Positions 13,330 to 25,265 of a stretch of 64,000 bases of DNA are shown piece by piece. The translations under genes were made by a program, and so were the position numbers. Positions within the stretch are counted from its first letter, which is position 1; the number at the start of each line of letters is the position of its first letter. Under the pieces are notes generated by a model, which saw only the letters and a program-made list of their open reading frames with translations, was not told the origin of the DNA and did not search any database. Origin of the DNA: Hofstenia miamia. Taxonomy: Eukaryota > Xenacoelomorpha > Acoela > Hofsteniidae. Location: the NCBI GenBank assembly GCA_900660155.1, contig CABFPE010000075.1, forward strand, positions 951,682 through 1,015,681, in the 5' to 3' direction.

Positions 13330-13610
13330 TCGATCCTTTTTTGTTTTGCATTCATTAATTTTTGCTCTGCACGTCGTTCGGTGCGTTTGGTGCTATTTTG
13401 TACTTTTATATTTTTTATACGGTATGTGTTAATTTTTAGTTCATTTAATGACTTATATTTTTGCCATCCTCGTTTTGTTAAAGATCCTAACCGTTCCGCA
13501 TTTTAAAATTTGATGAAATTATAACTTTTTTTACAATTAGTTTCTGATTTGATTTTTGTAACACATGAATTGCATTCTTATTCATTATTATTATTTAGAT
13601 AAATCGTAAA
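13330..13610 (+). promoter_or_regulatory. Probable 5' UTR of the TOB gene with an intron or trans-splice acceptor
   Basis: Just before the start codon is a strong acceptor (ttattatttag, ending at 13,598), leaving only 12 bases of UTR before ATG. Upstream, a donor-like GGTATGTG at 13,421-13,428 follows a slightly GC-richer stretch (13,370-13,420) that could be a non-coding first exon, giving an intron of about 177 bp. A spliced-leader acceptor would look the same. No core promoter motif is clear. Confidence 0.45.
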
Positions 13611-15486
13611 ATGTATCCAGAAACTTCTGTCGCTGTTAAATTTTTATCCAGATATTTGCACAACGCTCTTCCTCGTCGACGACTTGATAAATTTGAGGAA
13701 GAACTCTTAAATGCAATCAACAACAAATTTTTTGGTCATTGGTATCCTGATAAACCCATGAAGGTATGTTTCTTTGAATCCAGGCACTATATTTTTCGAT
13801 GAGTAATGTTTAATGCAATTTTATTCCGCAAAGAGCGCTAATTTTCTTTTAGGGATCTGCATTTCGATGCATTAAATTCGGAAAAGATATGGATCTCGTT
13901 ATAATAGCTGCAGCTAACATATGTGGACTAGATCTTTTGGAGTTACAAAATCACTTTCCAGCTGGATTAATAGTTTGGATAGATCCTGGTGAAGTAGCTT
14001 ACAAATTAGGTGATGGTGCACCCACGACTACATTATATAAACTACCGGCCATACCCAATTCCACTGCTCATCTTAATCAAAGATCAGTACGTCCTTCAAA
14101 ACTGCCTCTAAATAACGAACATTCTTTCACAGTAAGTTAGTTTTACATAACATAATGGTAATTGGGGTTGTGTGCTCAATAAATTAATATATTTAAAATT
14201 AATTTTTGATATTAGCATAGTTCAATGTAGAATGTATCGTAGGATGTTGATTGTTTGCACACACAGGATGTTCAGTGTGAATAGCGTTATCATTATTTTA
14301 CTTTATTTAGCCTATTGATAACAGCAGTCATCAAACCAGTGCCAGTCTAAATCCAGAAGCAGCAGTATTTTCACCTTCAGTATCCCCTGAATTGTTTAGT
14401 GTCGCCGATGAGGAATCTGGTAATTTAAAGTTGTCTCCAGATTATTGGTAATTTTTTCAAATTTTTGCAATGATATTTTCTACTCATATGTTTCCAATTG
14501 CTTATTTATACTGTTTAGTTCTCCTTCGAAACAGAATTCAAGGTTAACATATATGTCACCAGAATCATTTGCAGCAACAAAGTTTGGTTCAACAAAAGTA
14601 AAAAATAAAAGTAAGTTGCGTATTTTTGTATTATCTACCGTTTCCTAAATTTTTGGTTTCCCAAATGAATTTTACGATTAAATATGCGTTTTATCAAATT
14701 TGCATATTTACTTTAACTAATTGCTTTGTACTATTTATATTTGATGAAAAATTTTTAAGTCTGCTTGTAGCGTTGAATTTCTATATGCTTTGAATCTTTT
14801 CAAGTGGAAATTTCCGGAATGATCGTGCAATCTGTTTTGTGTTGTGTTGTAAATTTATGTATTGTTGTATGGTTGATTCCACTGGTAAAATCATTTTTAA
14901 TTACATATTGGTTAGAATTTAGAGCGTAATTTATTTGATTTTGTTAAAACAAAAAGTTCCAAATAAGTCAAAATTGACTCAAATTAAAATTTTGTTTACT
15001 TGCGTATGCATTCATTAAAACCAACAGCAGGTATATACACCTCCAAAAATATCAAAATATATTTAATAGTTTTTTCATTGTTTTACATAATTTTTTAATT
15101 GAAATGCTACATGTAAAATGAATCTCAAAGATTAATGGTACTTCTAGTGTTAAACGCAATTTTGTTAAATGCAATAATTTGTTAAATATTTAGGTCAAAA
15201 AATCAATATTTCTGGAATGTCGCCGAGTGAATTCACTGCGTATATGAAACAGCGCACTGCCCAAATGCACAGTCGTCCACCACATACAATCTATGCTTCT
15301 GAAGGTTCTCCTACAAATGTTTGTTCAACATATATACCTCAGCATAACTCAGATCCTTGGTATGGCATTGGAACCGCCGAATCCGACGTTTATGATCCAT
15401 GCAGTAGTGCAGCATTTAATGGCGGTTTCCACTCTCTAGATGCTCCTTATGCGCAATTGTCATCACGTGTTGGCGGTGCTAATTAA
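13611..15486 (+). CDS. tob: TOB/BTG-family antiproliferative protein, five exons
   Basis: TOB proteins bind the CCR4-NOT deadenylase through their BTG domain and poly(A)-binding protein through PAM2 motifs, and restrain proliferation. Exons are 13,611-13,763, 13,853-14,131, 14,311-14,447, 14,519-14,610 and 15,194-15,486. Introns are 89, 179, 71 and 583 bp, all GT-AG, giving 317 codons with no stop. Box A covers residues 15-58 (YLHNALPRRRLDKFEEEL, then GHWYPDKPMKGSAFRCI across the first junction). Box B has VWIDPGEVAYKLGDG at 92-106. Exon 3 encodes SLNPEAAVFSP (156-166), a textbook PAM2 motif (LNxxAxxFxP) that separates TOB from BTG1/2. Exon 4 encodes FAATKFGSTK (207-216), conserved in TOB1/2. 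The C-terminal third is poorly conserved and ends earlier than in vertebrate TOB. The alternative donor near 14,420 breaks the conserved frame, so 14,447 is preferred. Confidence 0.95.
15141..15157. repeat. Possible piggyBac-type terminus in the last TOB intron
   Basis: The complement reads TTAACACTAGAAGTACC, resembling the TTAA target plus a CACTAGAAG-type terminus of some piggyBac elements. No partner end was found in the intron, so it may be a solo remnant or chance. Confidence 0.25.
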
Positions 15487-16222
15487 TCTCCATTCTACAA
15501 AGCATTCTATTTTTATGAAAATATTTCGAAATTATCTATCATAAAAACACTTGCCTTTTCTGTTTAGTCAAGGTACTCAATATTGCTTGCAGCAGCTCTC
15601 AACCAAGTTATAATAGTTGTATTTATTTGGAACTCTAGGAGTTTTAGATATATGTTGCCAGTCAAATTCTCATAATGGTGCTTAATTTTTGACATTATTG
15701 TCGCCTGTATATTTAATTCCGTAATTCTCGTTTGTTAGGGCATTAATCCTCCATACATATGAGAAATAGGTTTTCATTAAGCAGTTTGTAGTGTTTTGAT
15801 TTACCACGCAGAGAGACTATATTGTTTATTTTATTATAATTGTTATTTTTTTAATTTTTGCTGTAATGCATGTAAATTTGGGTTGTATAAAATTGTATTT
15901 TCGCTGTGTAAATTTTGTTTAAAATGGGGTAGTGTTTTTGTAAAGGTAATTTCCAGATTTAGTTTTAATGTCTACCATTGAAATGGTTTAATAAGTTTCG
16001 TTTTTAATATTTTACTGTTTTGTACAGGATTTGGACGTAATAAATGTTTGTCATTATTTTGACTAATAAATGTTGCAACTAAGTATTAACATGTATTTAC
16101 GCATATCTTAACGCCATCTTTTGTGCAAAAGTATCATTGCCGCGTTTCAAATGTTTTAATTGTAATTTTTTATTATTTAAACTTTATTTAAATATTCAAT
16201 TTTATTTTGCAATTTCAATAAA
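15487..16222 (+). other. Probable TOB 3' UTR with poly(A) signals
   Basis: AATAAA hexamers occur near 16,038, 16,064 and 16,217-16,222, the last followed by a T-rich stretch. The segment holds two TGTAAATT octamers (about 15,868 and 15,908) resembling Pumilio sites; regulation by them is inference. The true end is unknown. Confidence 0.5.
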
Positions 16223-17640
16223 AAATTATTTATCATTCTATGTTTTTTTGCACAAAATCTGAAGGTATGTTTCGCAACAATCAATAGCATAAGTATTTTT
16301 TAATTTAAAATATTTTGGTGTTCTTTACGAAAGTATTACTTGCCAATTAACCGATCAGTAATAAAAACTCAGTTTAGAGGCGGAAATCAAACTATCTCGA
16401 AAACACTTGGTTTCTTTGGAATATGATTCTAGGTTACACTAGATAAGTTTTGAAGTCATGAATGACCTCATCTTTACATCAATTACGCTAAATTTTTATT
16501 TCACAGCATACTGTAGCTGTAAACACATGAGAAGACGCGTTATTGACAACGAATAATTTAAAGATTAAAATTTTAATGGATAAGAATGATATATTTCCTG
16601 TACAAAACTGTAAAACGAAAATGAATAAACACTAAGGCTTATTGAGAAACAACAAAATTCATTGATATCGTAGTCCCACAAATCCTTGTTCTAATACAGA
16701 TCCTGGTAGAATTTATGTCCTCATTTCAGTAATGCTAAAATGCTTGTCAAGAATTGTTATGAAAATACTTTAAAACGGTATTTTGCTTTTGAATAACGTT
16801 TTCTAATACCAATAGTAGTTAGACGAAAAACCGAAACCGTGCTTCGGAAGTATTAACCGAGTACTTAACATTTTGGATGTAGAAATCCGTTTTTGATTTT
16901 CACGAATTCAATCTTATTAAAACTGATGTTTAGTTGCAGTTGTGTAGAGCATTTTGACACAGTTGAAATGCTTACATTTTGGTATATATTCTATTTACAT
17001 TTTTGAATTATATTCTTGTTTTATTGAAATTAAGAGAACTGCATTAACCGACATAGCTATTTAAAACAACACTTTGGTTGCTTGCAAAATTTTGATGTGA
17101 GCTAAAAATGATTCCAAGTATTTTGAAGGCTCAACCTGTTTTATATGGAATGGTCTTTAAAGTTAAACAAATAGACTGCTATCAAATTATGAAAAATTTT
17201 CTCCGAGCCCATTGAAAATTTAGAAATCTTGAGGCATAAACGTCAATTGATCACCGCTCTTAAATATGATCCTGAAAATTTCTAATAACTTGGCTGGCTG
17301 TGCCTAAAATACTTGAAAATTCCGAATTTTTTCGAAATTTTTCGAATTCTCTCCAAAGCTAATGTTCAGGTACATAAAAGCTGTTTCCTGATGTGTAGAT
17401 AGACCTCCATGCGCCAAGTCAGAAGTGACGGGTACCTCAATGGGACTCGTTAGGGGCTGTTTAAAAGGGGGAATTGTAAGAAGCCACTCTCTTCTACTTG
17501 GCCGTGCTTTCACATTTTGAACGTCTTCATTAATTTGTGAGACATGTGCCTTTAAAAAAGTTTTTTAAGATCATTAAAAATTTTCGAAACTTGCAATGCT
17601 GTTAAGTTTAATATTAATAGAAATTTTTTAAACTAATTAG
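16223..17640. other. Intergenic DNA, no gene recognised
   Basis: AT-rich. A patch of higher GC at 17,385-17,515 lies within a 69-codon minus-strand frame with no recognisable homology; it may be an old repeat. Confidence 0.55.
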
Positions 17641-17644
17641 CATC

Positions 17645-18727
17645 ATACTTAAAAAATCGTCGACAAGTGGTAAAATTTTGTGATACCGTATCAAAGAGCT
17701 GTATTATTACAGGTGGTGTTCCACAGGGACCAATTTTAGCTCCAATACTATTTTTAACTTTTTTAAATGACTTACCAAATTGTTGTCAATAACTTTGCTA
17801 CATTTTTGCTGATGTGAAGATTTCAAACAATATTTTTCAAGAATTAGTAGTTGATACTGAAAGAATTATAAAATGGGCTGCAACTAATAAAATGAAATTT
17901 AACTTCCACAAGTTTCGTTTAATGAGTATCAATTCTTCATACATAGCCCATAAAATAGAAACAGAAAATCTTTAGATTGATACTTCAAAACATGTGAATT
18001 ATTTAGGAGTTCATATATCGTATATCCTATTTTTCAAAGAATTAAAAAATCAAATATAACATTATTACAACTACGAAGAAATTTACCTTCAAGTCTACCA
18101 TCATCTACTAAATTTAAATTATTTAAATCGATTATCATACCAAGGTTATTTTATTTCTCTCCTGTTTGGTATGCAAACTCCAAAAAAATATAGACAAACT
18201 TGAAAAAATTCAAAAAAATTTTAAAATGGCATACAAAAATGCTTTAATTTACTATAACCTCCTACCAGTTTCTTTATTTCTTTAATAAAAGGATATCCAT
18301 CAATTAATAGATATAATCCATGGAAAATATGATTTAATTAATATTTTAGACTATGTTTCATGCGAATGGAAAAACAATCGAAAAACTAAAAGTTTATTAT
18401 TTGTTATTGAGAAGACGAAGAAAAATAATAGTGATGATTGGTACTTTAATAGAATTTGCTGCATTGGGAATTATTTAATTCAGAAATACAACTTTGATTT
18501 CTTTGGAAATCCAAAAATTAGCAAAAAGAAAATGTACGATATTCTTTATGAATTTTTAGAAAATTCATATGAAAGTAATGGATGTAAGCGATTTTTTTTA
18601 TGTTTATGCAGTGACTGCAAAAAATCATTTAATTTTTGTAAATATTAATAATGCTTTTAAAATTCTATATCATTGTATATTTATCCACAGCTTAATAAAG
18701 CCTAGTAGTAGTAGTAGGAGTAGTAAT
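17645..18727 (+). mobile_element. CR1/Jockey-type LINE, 3' half of the reverse transcriptase
   Basis: The + strand reads YLKNRRQVVKF, then GGVPQGPILAPILFLTFLNDLP (family GVPQGSiLGPlLFliYiNDLp) from 17,712, then CYIFADVKISNNIF near 17,800, where the catalytic FADD is FADV, then IIKWAATNKMKFNFHKFRLM, YLGVHI, and a tail with FKSIIIPRLFYFSPVWYANS. This is the usual order of RT motifs 4-7 and thumb in the CR1/Jockey group. Several frame changes and the lost Asp show a dead copy. It ends in a short (TAG)n tract at 18,702-18,727, which may be the element's own 3' microsatellite. The 5' half is missing. Confidence 0.8.
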
Positions 18728-18899
18728 ATGTAAGAATATCCTCTTTCAACTATGTGCACCTAACTACAGAAAGCAAAATATTTATTTTTATTTGCTATTC
18801 TCATGAACTTCATACCGTATTATTATGTAAACTCTAGGTGTCATAAAACTTAGTAATTTTTCTTAGAAACATTGATTTTGTAGCAAAATGTTAACTAAA

Positions 18900-19015
18900 G
18901 CAGAGTTGGAATCGGTTCGGGAGAACAGACGGTTCGGATTCACTTTGGTTTCGGGTATAAAATCCTAGAAAAATCGGTGAAGGTTTCGGGTAAGCCCACC
19001 TCTTCCGGGAAAACG
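18900..19015. repeat. CGGTTCGG-type word cluster, possible tiny hAT-related repeat
   Basis: A GC-rich island beginning CAGAGTTGGAATCGGTTCGGG and closing near AAGCCCACCTCT, whose complement AGAGGTGGGCTT loosely mirrors the start. Inside, TTCGG/TTTCGGG words recur. Termini of this look are common in non-autonomous hAT elements, but no clear target duplication is seen. Confidence 0.3.
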
Positions 19016-19451
19016 CCAGCTACTTCAAAATTCCCTAAGAAGGCCTTAATTCAATAATTTTTATTTATTTTTTGAGGGTGTTTACATGCTAGGTTTCTTG
19101 GGATTTAATATTATAAGAAGTGCATTAAAAGTCTAAAAGGAGAACAATACATTATAATTCATTTGAAATTTTAAAGGCCACTTTGTCGTCCAGCATTTCG
19201 CGTAGGATTCGAGTAAGATGCAGTGCTATTTGGTAAATTTCTGGTAAATTCGGCTTCTGTATCCAATTCCAACTGTGAACCAAAGCTGATATTTAACAGG
19301 GTTGCTGTTCAAAAAGTTTTTTCCAAATTAATAAAAAACATATTTTTTACAAAAAAAACATGTTTTTTATGGTTTTTTCCCAAAATACTTTTAAGAACAA
19401 AATAAGATTTGAAACTTCTCGCATCTCAATAGAACCGTATATGAAAATTTA

Positions 19452-19452
<1 letters not shown>

Positions 19453-19486
<34 letters not shown>
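19453..19486. repeat. (TA)n microsatellite
   Basis: Uninterrupted TA tract. Confidence 0.9.
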
Positions 19487-19487
<1 letters not shown>

Positions 19488-19824
19488 CGGCGATATGTAG
19501 TTGCAAATTAGGGTAAGAAATCAACAGAGCGGCAAAATTGGCGACTTAAATTATTTAAATTTTTTTTAAAAAGCGCCAGTTTCCAACATTTTGGCAATAT
19601 CAGCATTTACAGAGTCAGTGGACTCTCCAATTACTATTAGCATTTACTTAAAATAAAAAACATTACTATTTTTCAAATTGTTTCAAACATGCTTTTTCCT
19701 TCGTGTTTTAAGCACTTGCTTAAAATAATGCAACACTGATATTCTGAATTCTCAAATATAAATGCATTAAATTAATGCGTTTAAATAACTTCTCATTAAA
19801 CTTCAAAATGTAGACAATTAATTT

Positions 19825-20000
19825 CTGAACTTAGTACAAACTTTATTTTGGGCATAACTGAAACTTGGTTTACAAATGACAAGGATATTTTGTATTATTG
19901 AATCTATAATTCTAACTTTAGAATATTTCCAAGGGACAGATCTTTAACCTTTTATTTCAATGAGAAAAAAATGGGAAGGTGCTATGTTTAAATTCCCAAA
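19825..20000 (+). mobile_element. LINE endonuclease fragment
   Basis: The + strand reads FILGITETWFTNDKDILYY, then FRIFPRDRSL and YFNEKKMGR. This matches the apurinic-like endonuclease of CR1/Jockey LINEs (iiLTETWL....., FR.DR....GG). It is a short isolated piece downstream of the RT fragment at 17,645-18,727; in an intact LINE the endonuclease lies 5' of the RT, so these are separate insertions or a rearranged one. Confidence 0.6.
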
Positions 20001-21736
20001 ATACTCAAACAAAAGCTTAGGCTAGATATAGCAAATGATTCAACAATAATCATATCCAATTAGTAGATATCTCCAATTGTCAAAATATAACTTATATTCG
20101 CATTTTCAATATCGAAAACTTGCTTTACAAAAGAAATTATAAACAATTTATGAAATGGAAAGAATATGAAAACTGAAAAAATAGAAAAAATGTACCATAG
20201 AAATAAATCCATTACAAATAAAAAGTAAATGCTTTCACTGAAGTTTTTTTAAATGTAGGAAACTACAACAGCATAAATGTGTCTTTTTTGTCCTAATAAA
20301 GCAGCTAGTTACAACTAGTAGTGCTACACAAATCCACTATTTCATTAACCCTGAAGCTGTTTTACTGGTGAATGAATCGTCTCTGAACATCACAATACCT
20401 TCAGGTTTCTCTATAATGTTGAAATAACTAAGAATATGAATCACTACTAATGATAATGACTTCAAAAAGATATTTGCCTAGTAAACTGGGCTGAGGTTTA
20501 CTTGAAAGATAACTAATATCAGCAAATTCAAAATTCTATAGAAACTCCTGAATGAAATTTGAAATGAGTTTATCATATAATCCACTAATTAATGATAGAT
20601 GTCTAACTTCGACAAAACTAAAATGAAAATTTTTTTTGTATACTTGTAATAAATCTAGGAAGCTGTCAATCATTAAAAACTGTAAGACCTGTAATTTGTT
20701 CAATATTATTTAAGTTGATATAGAATTATTTATAAATATTTCCTGTGGGTTTCTGTATTTCATTTTCAGCACGACTTTACGTTATTTCAGAATAAGTTGT
20801 TTATTATTTTGTTTCTACTAATAAATTGAAAATTTATTGGCTCCATTTCTCTTTGTTTTTTATATTTATTAAACTTTTATTAGACAAAAATAAGTCGTTG
20901 GATTTGCAAATCAAGATTGTACAAGGCATTCATTTGAGTTTTTTGTGCAATAATTGAATTTTTATATCAAAGAAGCGAATCAGTAATATGGTATAAAGAT
21001 TATGTAAAAATATCAGATGCATCTGGGGATTTATTTTATTAGAGAAAGCTGCTTAAAGCTTATCTTCAAATATCTGAAATATACAGTTGGAAAAATAGTT
21101 ACATAAAGTGATATATCCATTATTTTTATAACTTGATGTTTGAAAGTACTAAATATTTATTTAGTCATTTTTGTGCCTAAAAATTTTTATCTGTTCTATC
21201 CTTATTAGATGAATGAATTGTGCCTATTTACACAATTTTACTCATTAATGTAAATTTTTCAAAAGTTTATACAAGATTATTTGCTTCAAGCATTCTTTCC
21301 ACTACTATGGCTGATCAAGCAGTAACGGAATTTCAATTTCACAGGTTAAAATGTATGCTACTCATGTATAGCTCCTTAGTATGTTCATCAATAAGACAGT
21401 TTTTTTGAAAAATTCATTTTTCATTGATTTATGACGTCAAAACTACTAGGTAACGGAGTTTATACCATTTACATTATAACTTACTGTTCCTCTATAAAAT
21501 ACGTATATGATAAATGTTATATTCATTTAGGGTTAGTCCACTATCTTACCACCAAATATTTGCATAGTTGAAAAATTAATTCCATTAAAAATTCGGAAAC
21601 TAATTGGTTCTACATGGTAACGGAATTTCAATGGCCCTGTTATCAGGCATAGATTTTAATTTTTAAAAGTTTTATCATTGTTCCCTAATATTGCATTAAT
21701 TTTTACTATAATTGAAATCTTAGGCCCATATAAATG

Positions 21737-21795
<59 letters not shown>

Positions 21796-23180
21796 AAATA
21801 GCATAGCTTAAATATTAATTTTTACTCTAAATGCTAACTATCACGTGACCAAGCCCTACTGTAAATTGTTGTTTACATGACAGCAGCGAAACCATTATTT
21901 AAAAGGCATCCTTTGAATGAGAAATATGCCTACTTCTTAAAATATAATTGTTTAAAATTAGTGCTTGTTACATGAGCTGTAGGGTGAATATGTTAAGTAT
22001 TTTTAGAAGCTAATTAACTTAACAGCAAAGTAGATCTGACAGGCATCAATAAGACAAATCAACCAATTCATGTTTTAAATTAGAACTCAATGAACACTAA
22101 ATGATTGAAGGTCAAAAGTGTTTCTGTAAAATTGGTTAATTAGTTTATTGGTTTAAGTAAATTCTATCAATTCGTGTAATCTATTCTCTATATAGCGACT
22201 AACATATTACTGTGCATGTTGTGTTGACAACAACATCATTACTAAGAATTGACAATTTAATACTTGTAAGGACGATGGACCTCTCAGCAGCACTGGCTTA
22301 ACTACTTTTGAGAAACATTCGTGGACTGCAGTAAGTGTAGCTATATACATGTGGCTGCTTAAAATATAGTTCGCATCATGCATGAAATTGATTTCCGTTA
22401 ATTTGGATAAAAATTCTGGTTTTTAGTAAAAAAATATTTTACATCTCGACAAAATTACTAGATATTAAGAAAATGAATTTTTTTCTCCTATATTATTGAA
22501 ATAACGTTTGGATACTAATTCATCTTAGCATATGTGTTTTTTAGTCGACATATTGAAATAAAACATTTGATTTTCGCAATTCCAATATAGTTGAAGCACT
22601 ACAGTTGTAAATAGATTAATTTTGAGTGTGTTTAATGCTATATGCATTTCATTCAAATTTTCTTCATACTTTATGAATGGATCTCGATACAGAGAAATTC
22701 AACCTTTTCCATGCGAAATTGAATTTTCAAAATGATATTACGTCGGATTATTCTGTGAAAGTATTCATGAATTATTTTTTGAATTGTCAGAAATTGTTTA
22801 AAATGTAAATTTTATGACCTCTGGGAAGATCTTGCAGAGGTACTATGGTGAGGATTTATTCAAAATGTTTCAAACCACGAAATTTGTTCTTCCTCGTATT
22901 CGACTGAAAAGTATCGCAATTCTTTCTTTTATCATTGCCCTATACTCGTCAACATTATTTGCGAACGAAGAAATTTCTGGACCTATCCCGCTCTCAAGTC
23001 TAGAACTTTCAACTTTTTCTGGGCAATGTTCTATCAAAACTTTTCTGGGACTACACTCTACACCTGAAAGATGTTCTGTGATTGCCTTTTCTATCAGAAC
23101 AACATTTATTTATAAATTTGTAGTTGGGAGTAATCCCTCAACTTTGATGAAGTCCTTTATAATAATTTTAACAATATTAA
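20001..23180. other. AT-rich intergenic DNA
   Basis: No gene recognised. A long (TA)n tract lies at 21,738-21,790. The word GTAACGGA(A/G)TTT recurs at about 21,320, 21,450 and 21,617. The 133-codon frame ending at 23,215 runs into a trinucleotide repeat and shows no family resemblance. Confidence 0.6.
21738..21790. repeat. (TA)n microsatellite
   Basis: About 53 bp of TA. Confidence 0.95.
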
Positions 23181-23201
23181 TGATAATAATAATAATAATA
23201 T
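23180..23201. repeat. (AAT)n tract before the second Dong-like fragment
   Basis: Short (AAT)n run immediately 5' of LINE homology, echoing the arrangement at 4,383-4,432. Confidence 0.85.
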
Positions 23202-23755
23202 TAGGATGGAATTAGAAAGACAAACAAGGTATAGGCAGAAGACAATGCATGGAGAATACTGGAGGAACACAGAAAAATTTAACAGAGAAGAAAGCAACAA
23301 GTGGTTAAAAAGAACAAACTGGGTGAAGCAGCATATAGAGAGAAGAGTAGAAGTAAGTGGTAAGTGTAGGTTATGTAAGAAATAGGCGGAGACAGTAGAT
23401 CATCTGATAGCAGGGTGTGAGATGTTGGCGCAGAATGAGTATTAGTTCAGGTATGACAAGGTGGGACGAATGGTACATTGGAGCTTGAGCAGGCAGCATG
23501 GGTTAGAACCAGAAGACAAGTGGTATGAGCACAAGCCACAGGGAGTCATAGAAATGATAAGGTTAAGATACTGTGGGACTTCAACATCCAGACAAGCAAG
23601 GTAATAGAAGCACGGAGGCCAGACATAGTAGTGGTAGACAAATAGAAAAGCTTGGGAACAGTGATAGACATAGCAGTACCAAACGACAGGAATATAGAAA
23701 GTAAGGAAAAAGAGAAGATAGACAAGTACAGAGAGTTAGCAGAGGAAATAGAAAG
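23202..23755 (+). mobile_element. Second Dong/R4-like LINE fragment
   Basis: Begins within the RxRMELERQTRYRQK region of the LINE, so it is 5'-truncated, and sits against an (AAT)n tract. Relative to 6,058-6,225 the first part has several G-to-A type differences and a 60-bp internal deletion after the SNKWLK codons. From 23,310 it becomes the 1,515-bp block shared with 6,226-7,740, carrying the same CCHC knuckle, endonuclease motif and stops. LINE homology ends at about 23,755, where unrelated sequence follows. Confidence 0.85.
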
Positions 23756-24824
23756 GCTCACAACAAGACAATGCATCATGCAAATTGTTCTGATGAAATT
23801 TATTCCATTATTTATACTCAGTATAAGACAAAATTTTGTGGATCCGTTACATGAAATCCGCGATCCTATTGAGTTTTTTTATTCCAAGTTAGAGTCATAT
23901 GGGACTGTTAATCTTGTACACAGTTCAGTGGCAGGAAAGTTGTTGGGCCTGTGTAATATGTAAATAATGTCTAAATGATTTCGCTTGCTCTATTTCATAA
24001 ATTAAATTGCAAATGAAAATACCAATTTAATATGTTATCACCTCAATAATCTAGATCGACTCATCACAAACGAAACCTCTTTGATTATAATCAAATAATT
24101 ATTGCAATATATAAATAATTATTGTTTTTTGCAGAGGATTCGTAATTTGTAAATAATTCCACCATTGATGTATTACCATGATATTTATTTGCCCAAAAAG
24201 AGAATAAATAACAACTTCCTTGATTATAGAAACTAAGTTAGGGCAGAAGTCTTGGATAAAGGTAGATTTCCCATAGCTAATGTATAATTAACTCAGTTTG
24301 TTGAAGGCTCTCTTATGTAACAACTGCAAAGAAACTTTTGAGGCTTATAGAAAAGCTCTTTTTCTAAATAATATTTTATTTCGAAAGAAATAGATACAGT
24401 TTGATATAGATTCAAATGCTCATAATAGGCTAAGCTTATATGCTGAGAAAATTTGTGAAAATTTTGTGAATTACATGCATGAATGAAGAAATATTGTGGA
24501 TGCTAATCAAAGTTTTTTCAAAATTATTGCATAAATTTTCAAATTCCTATTAAATACATGCATATCTTGATATCTGGCAATACGTTAACATTAATTCGCT
24601 GCAAAACATTCAAAATGCAAAACAAATGAAAATGTCAAAAACTGATAATTAGATTTTTTAAATTATTCACTTATTACGAAACCTCATGTTACCGTTTGAA
24701 CTACTTGCTGTATTTTGTTACTCTTTCTATTCATGTATTTCAATTGCTTAGAACATGTTCAAAGTGTTGCGATACGCATAGCCTTTGAATACTAAATTTT
24801 GAAGTGAACTGAATTAATGGATGA
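23310..24824 (+). repeat. 1,515-bp duplicated block, copy 2
   Basis: Same sequence as 6,226-7,740. Here the non-LINE part (from about 23,756) runs on without a break into 24,825 onward, so this is probably the original setting and 6,226-7,740 the derived or misassembled one. Confidence 0.9.
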
Positions 24825-25214
24825 ATTCACTTGGGATTCCTTTTAGAAAATTAATAATACTTCTTAAAAGAAAAAATCAATAATAGAAACTTGAACTTGG
24901 ACATTCTCCCATGTTCTTCTGGATGCACCAGTACTTGTCAAAATAAATTTACAAGACTTAATTTTATTTGTTAATACAACCATAGAGAAATTTCAAAATC
25001 CAAATGTATAAGACAATGTTAGAAGCAATCAAGTCAAATATCTAGTAGGCGAATAGCAATTATGTAATAACATAGTTTATTATCGAGTGTTTTTATCTAA
25101 TTCTCTTCTAATGTGTAATCAAAATGTATCATTATATTGCATAGTAATGCGTGTATGTATAGTATTTTATTCAATACGTGAATATATTCTATTTTCGACC
25201 TCATGTAGGGGAAC

Positions 25215-25219
<5 letters not shown>

Positions 25220-25264
<45 letters not shown>
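25220..25264. repeat. (CT)n microsatellite
   Basis: About 22 CT units with one G near the end; frames through it on both strands encode SLSLSL or RERERE and are not genes. Confidence 0.95.

Positions 25265-25265
<1 letters not shown>

Larger units (their letters stand above)
8700..13330. other. AT-rich intergenic DNA
   Basis: No gene recognised. It contains a short GC-richer patch near 9,590-9,680 inside an 87-codon frame with no family resemblance, a two-unit 57-bp tandem repeat at 11,207-11,320 and a (TA)n tract at 12,631-12,650. Confidence 0.6.

Noticed and set aside
17304-17513. 69-codon minus-strand frame in a GC-richer patch
   Set aside because: No homology recognised; base composition alone does not support a gene.
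22814-23215. 133-codon + strand frame with hydrophobic stretches
   Set aside because: No family resemblance; it runs into the (AAT)n tract and LINE sequence, which supplies its end.
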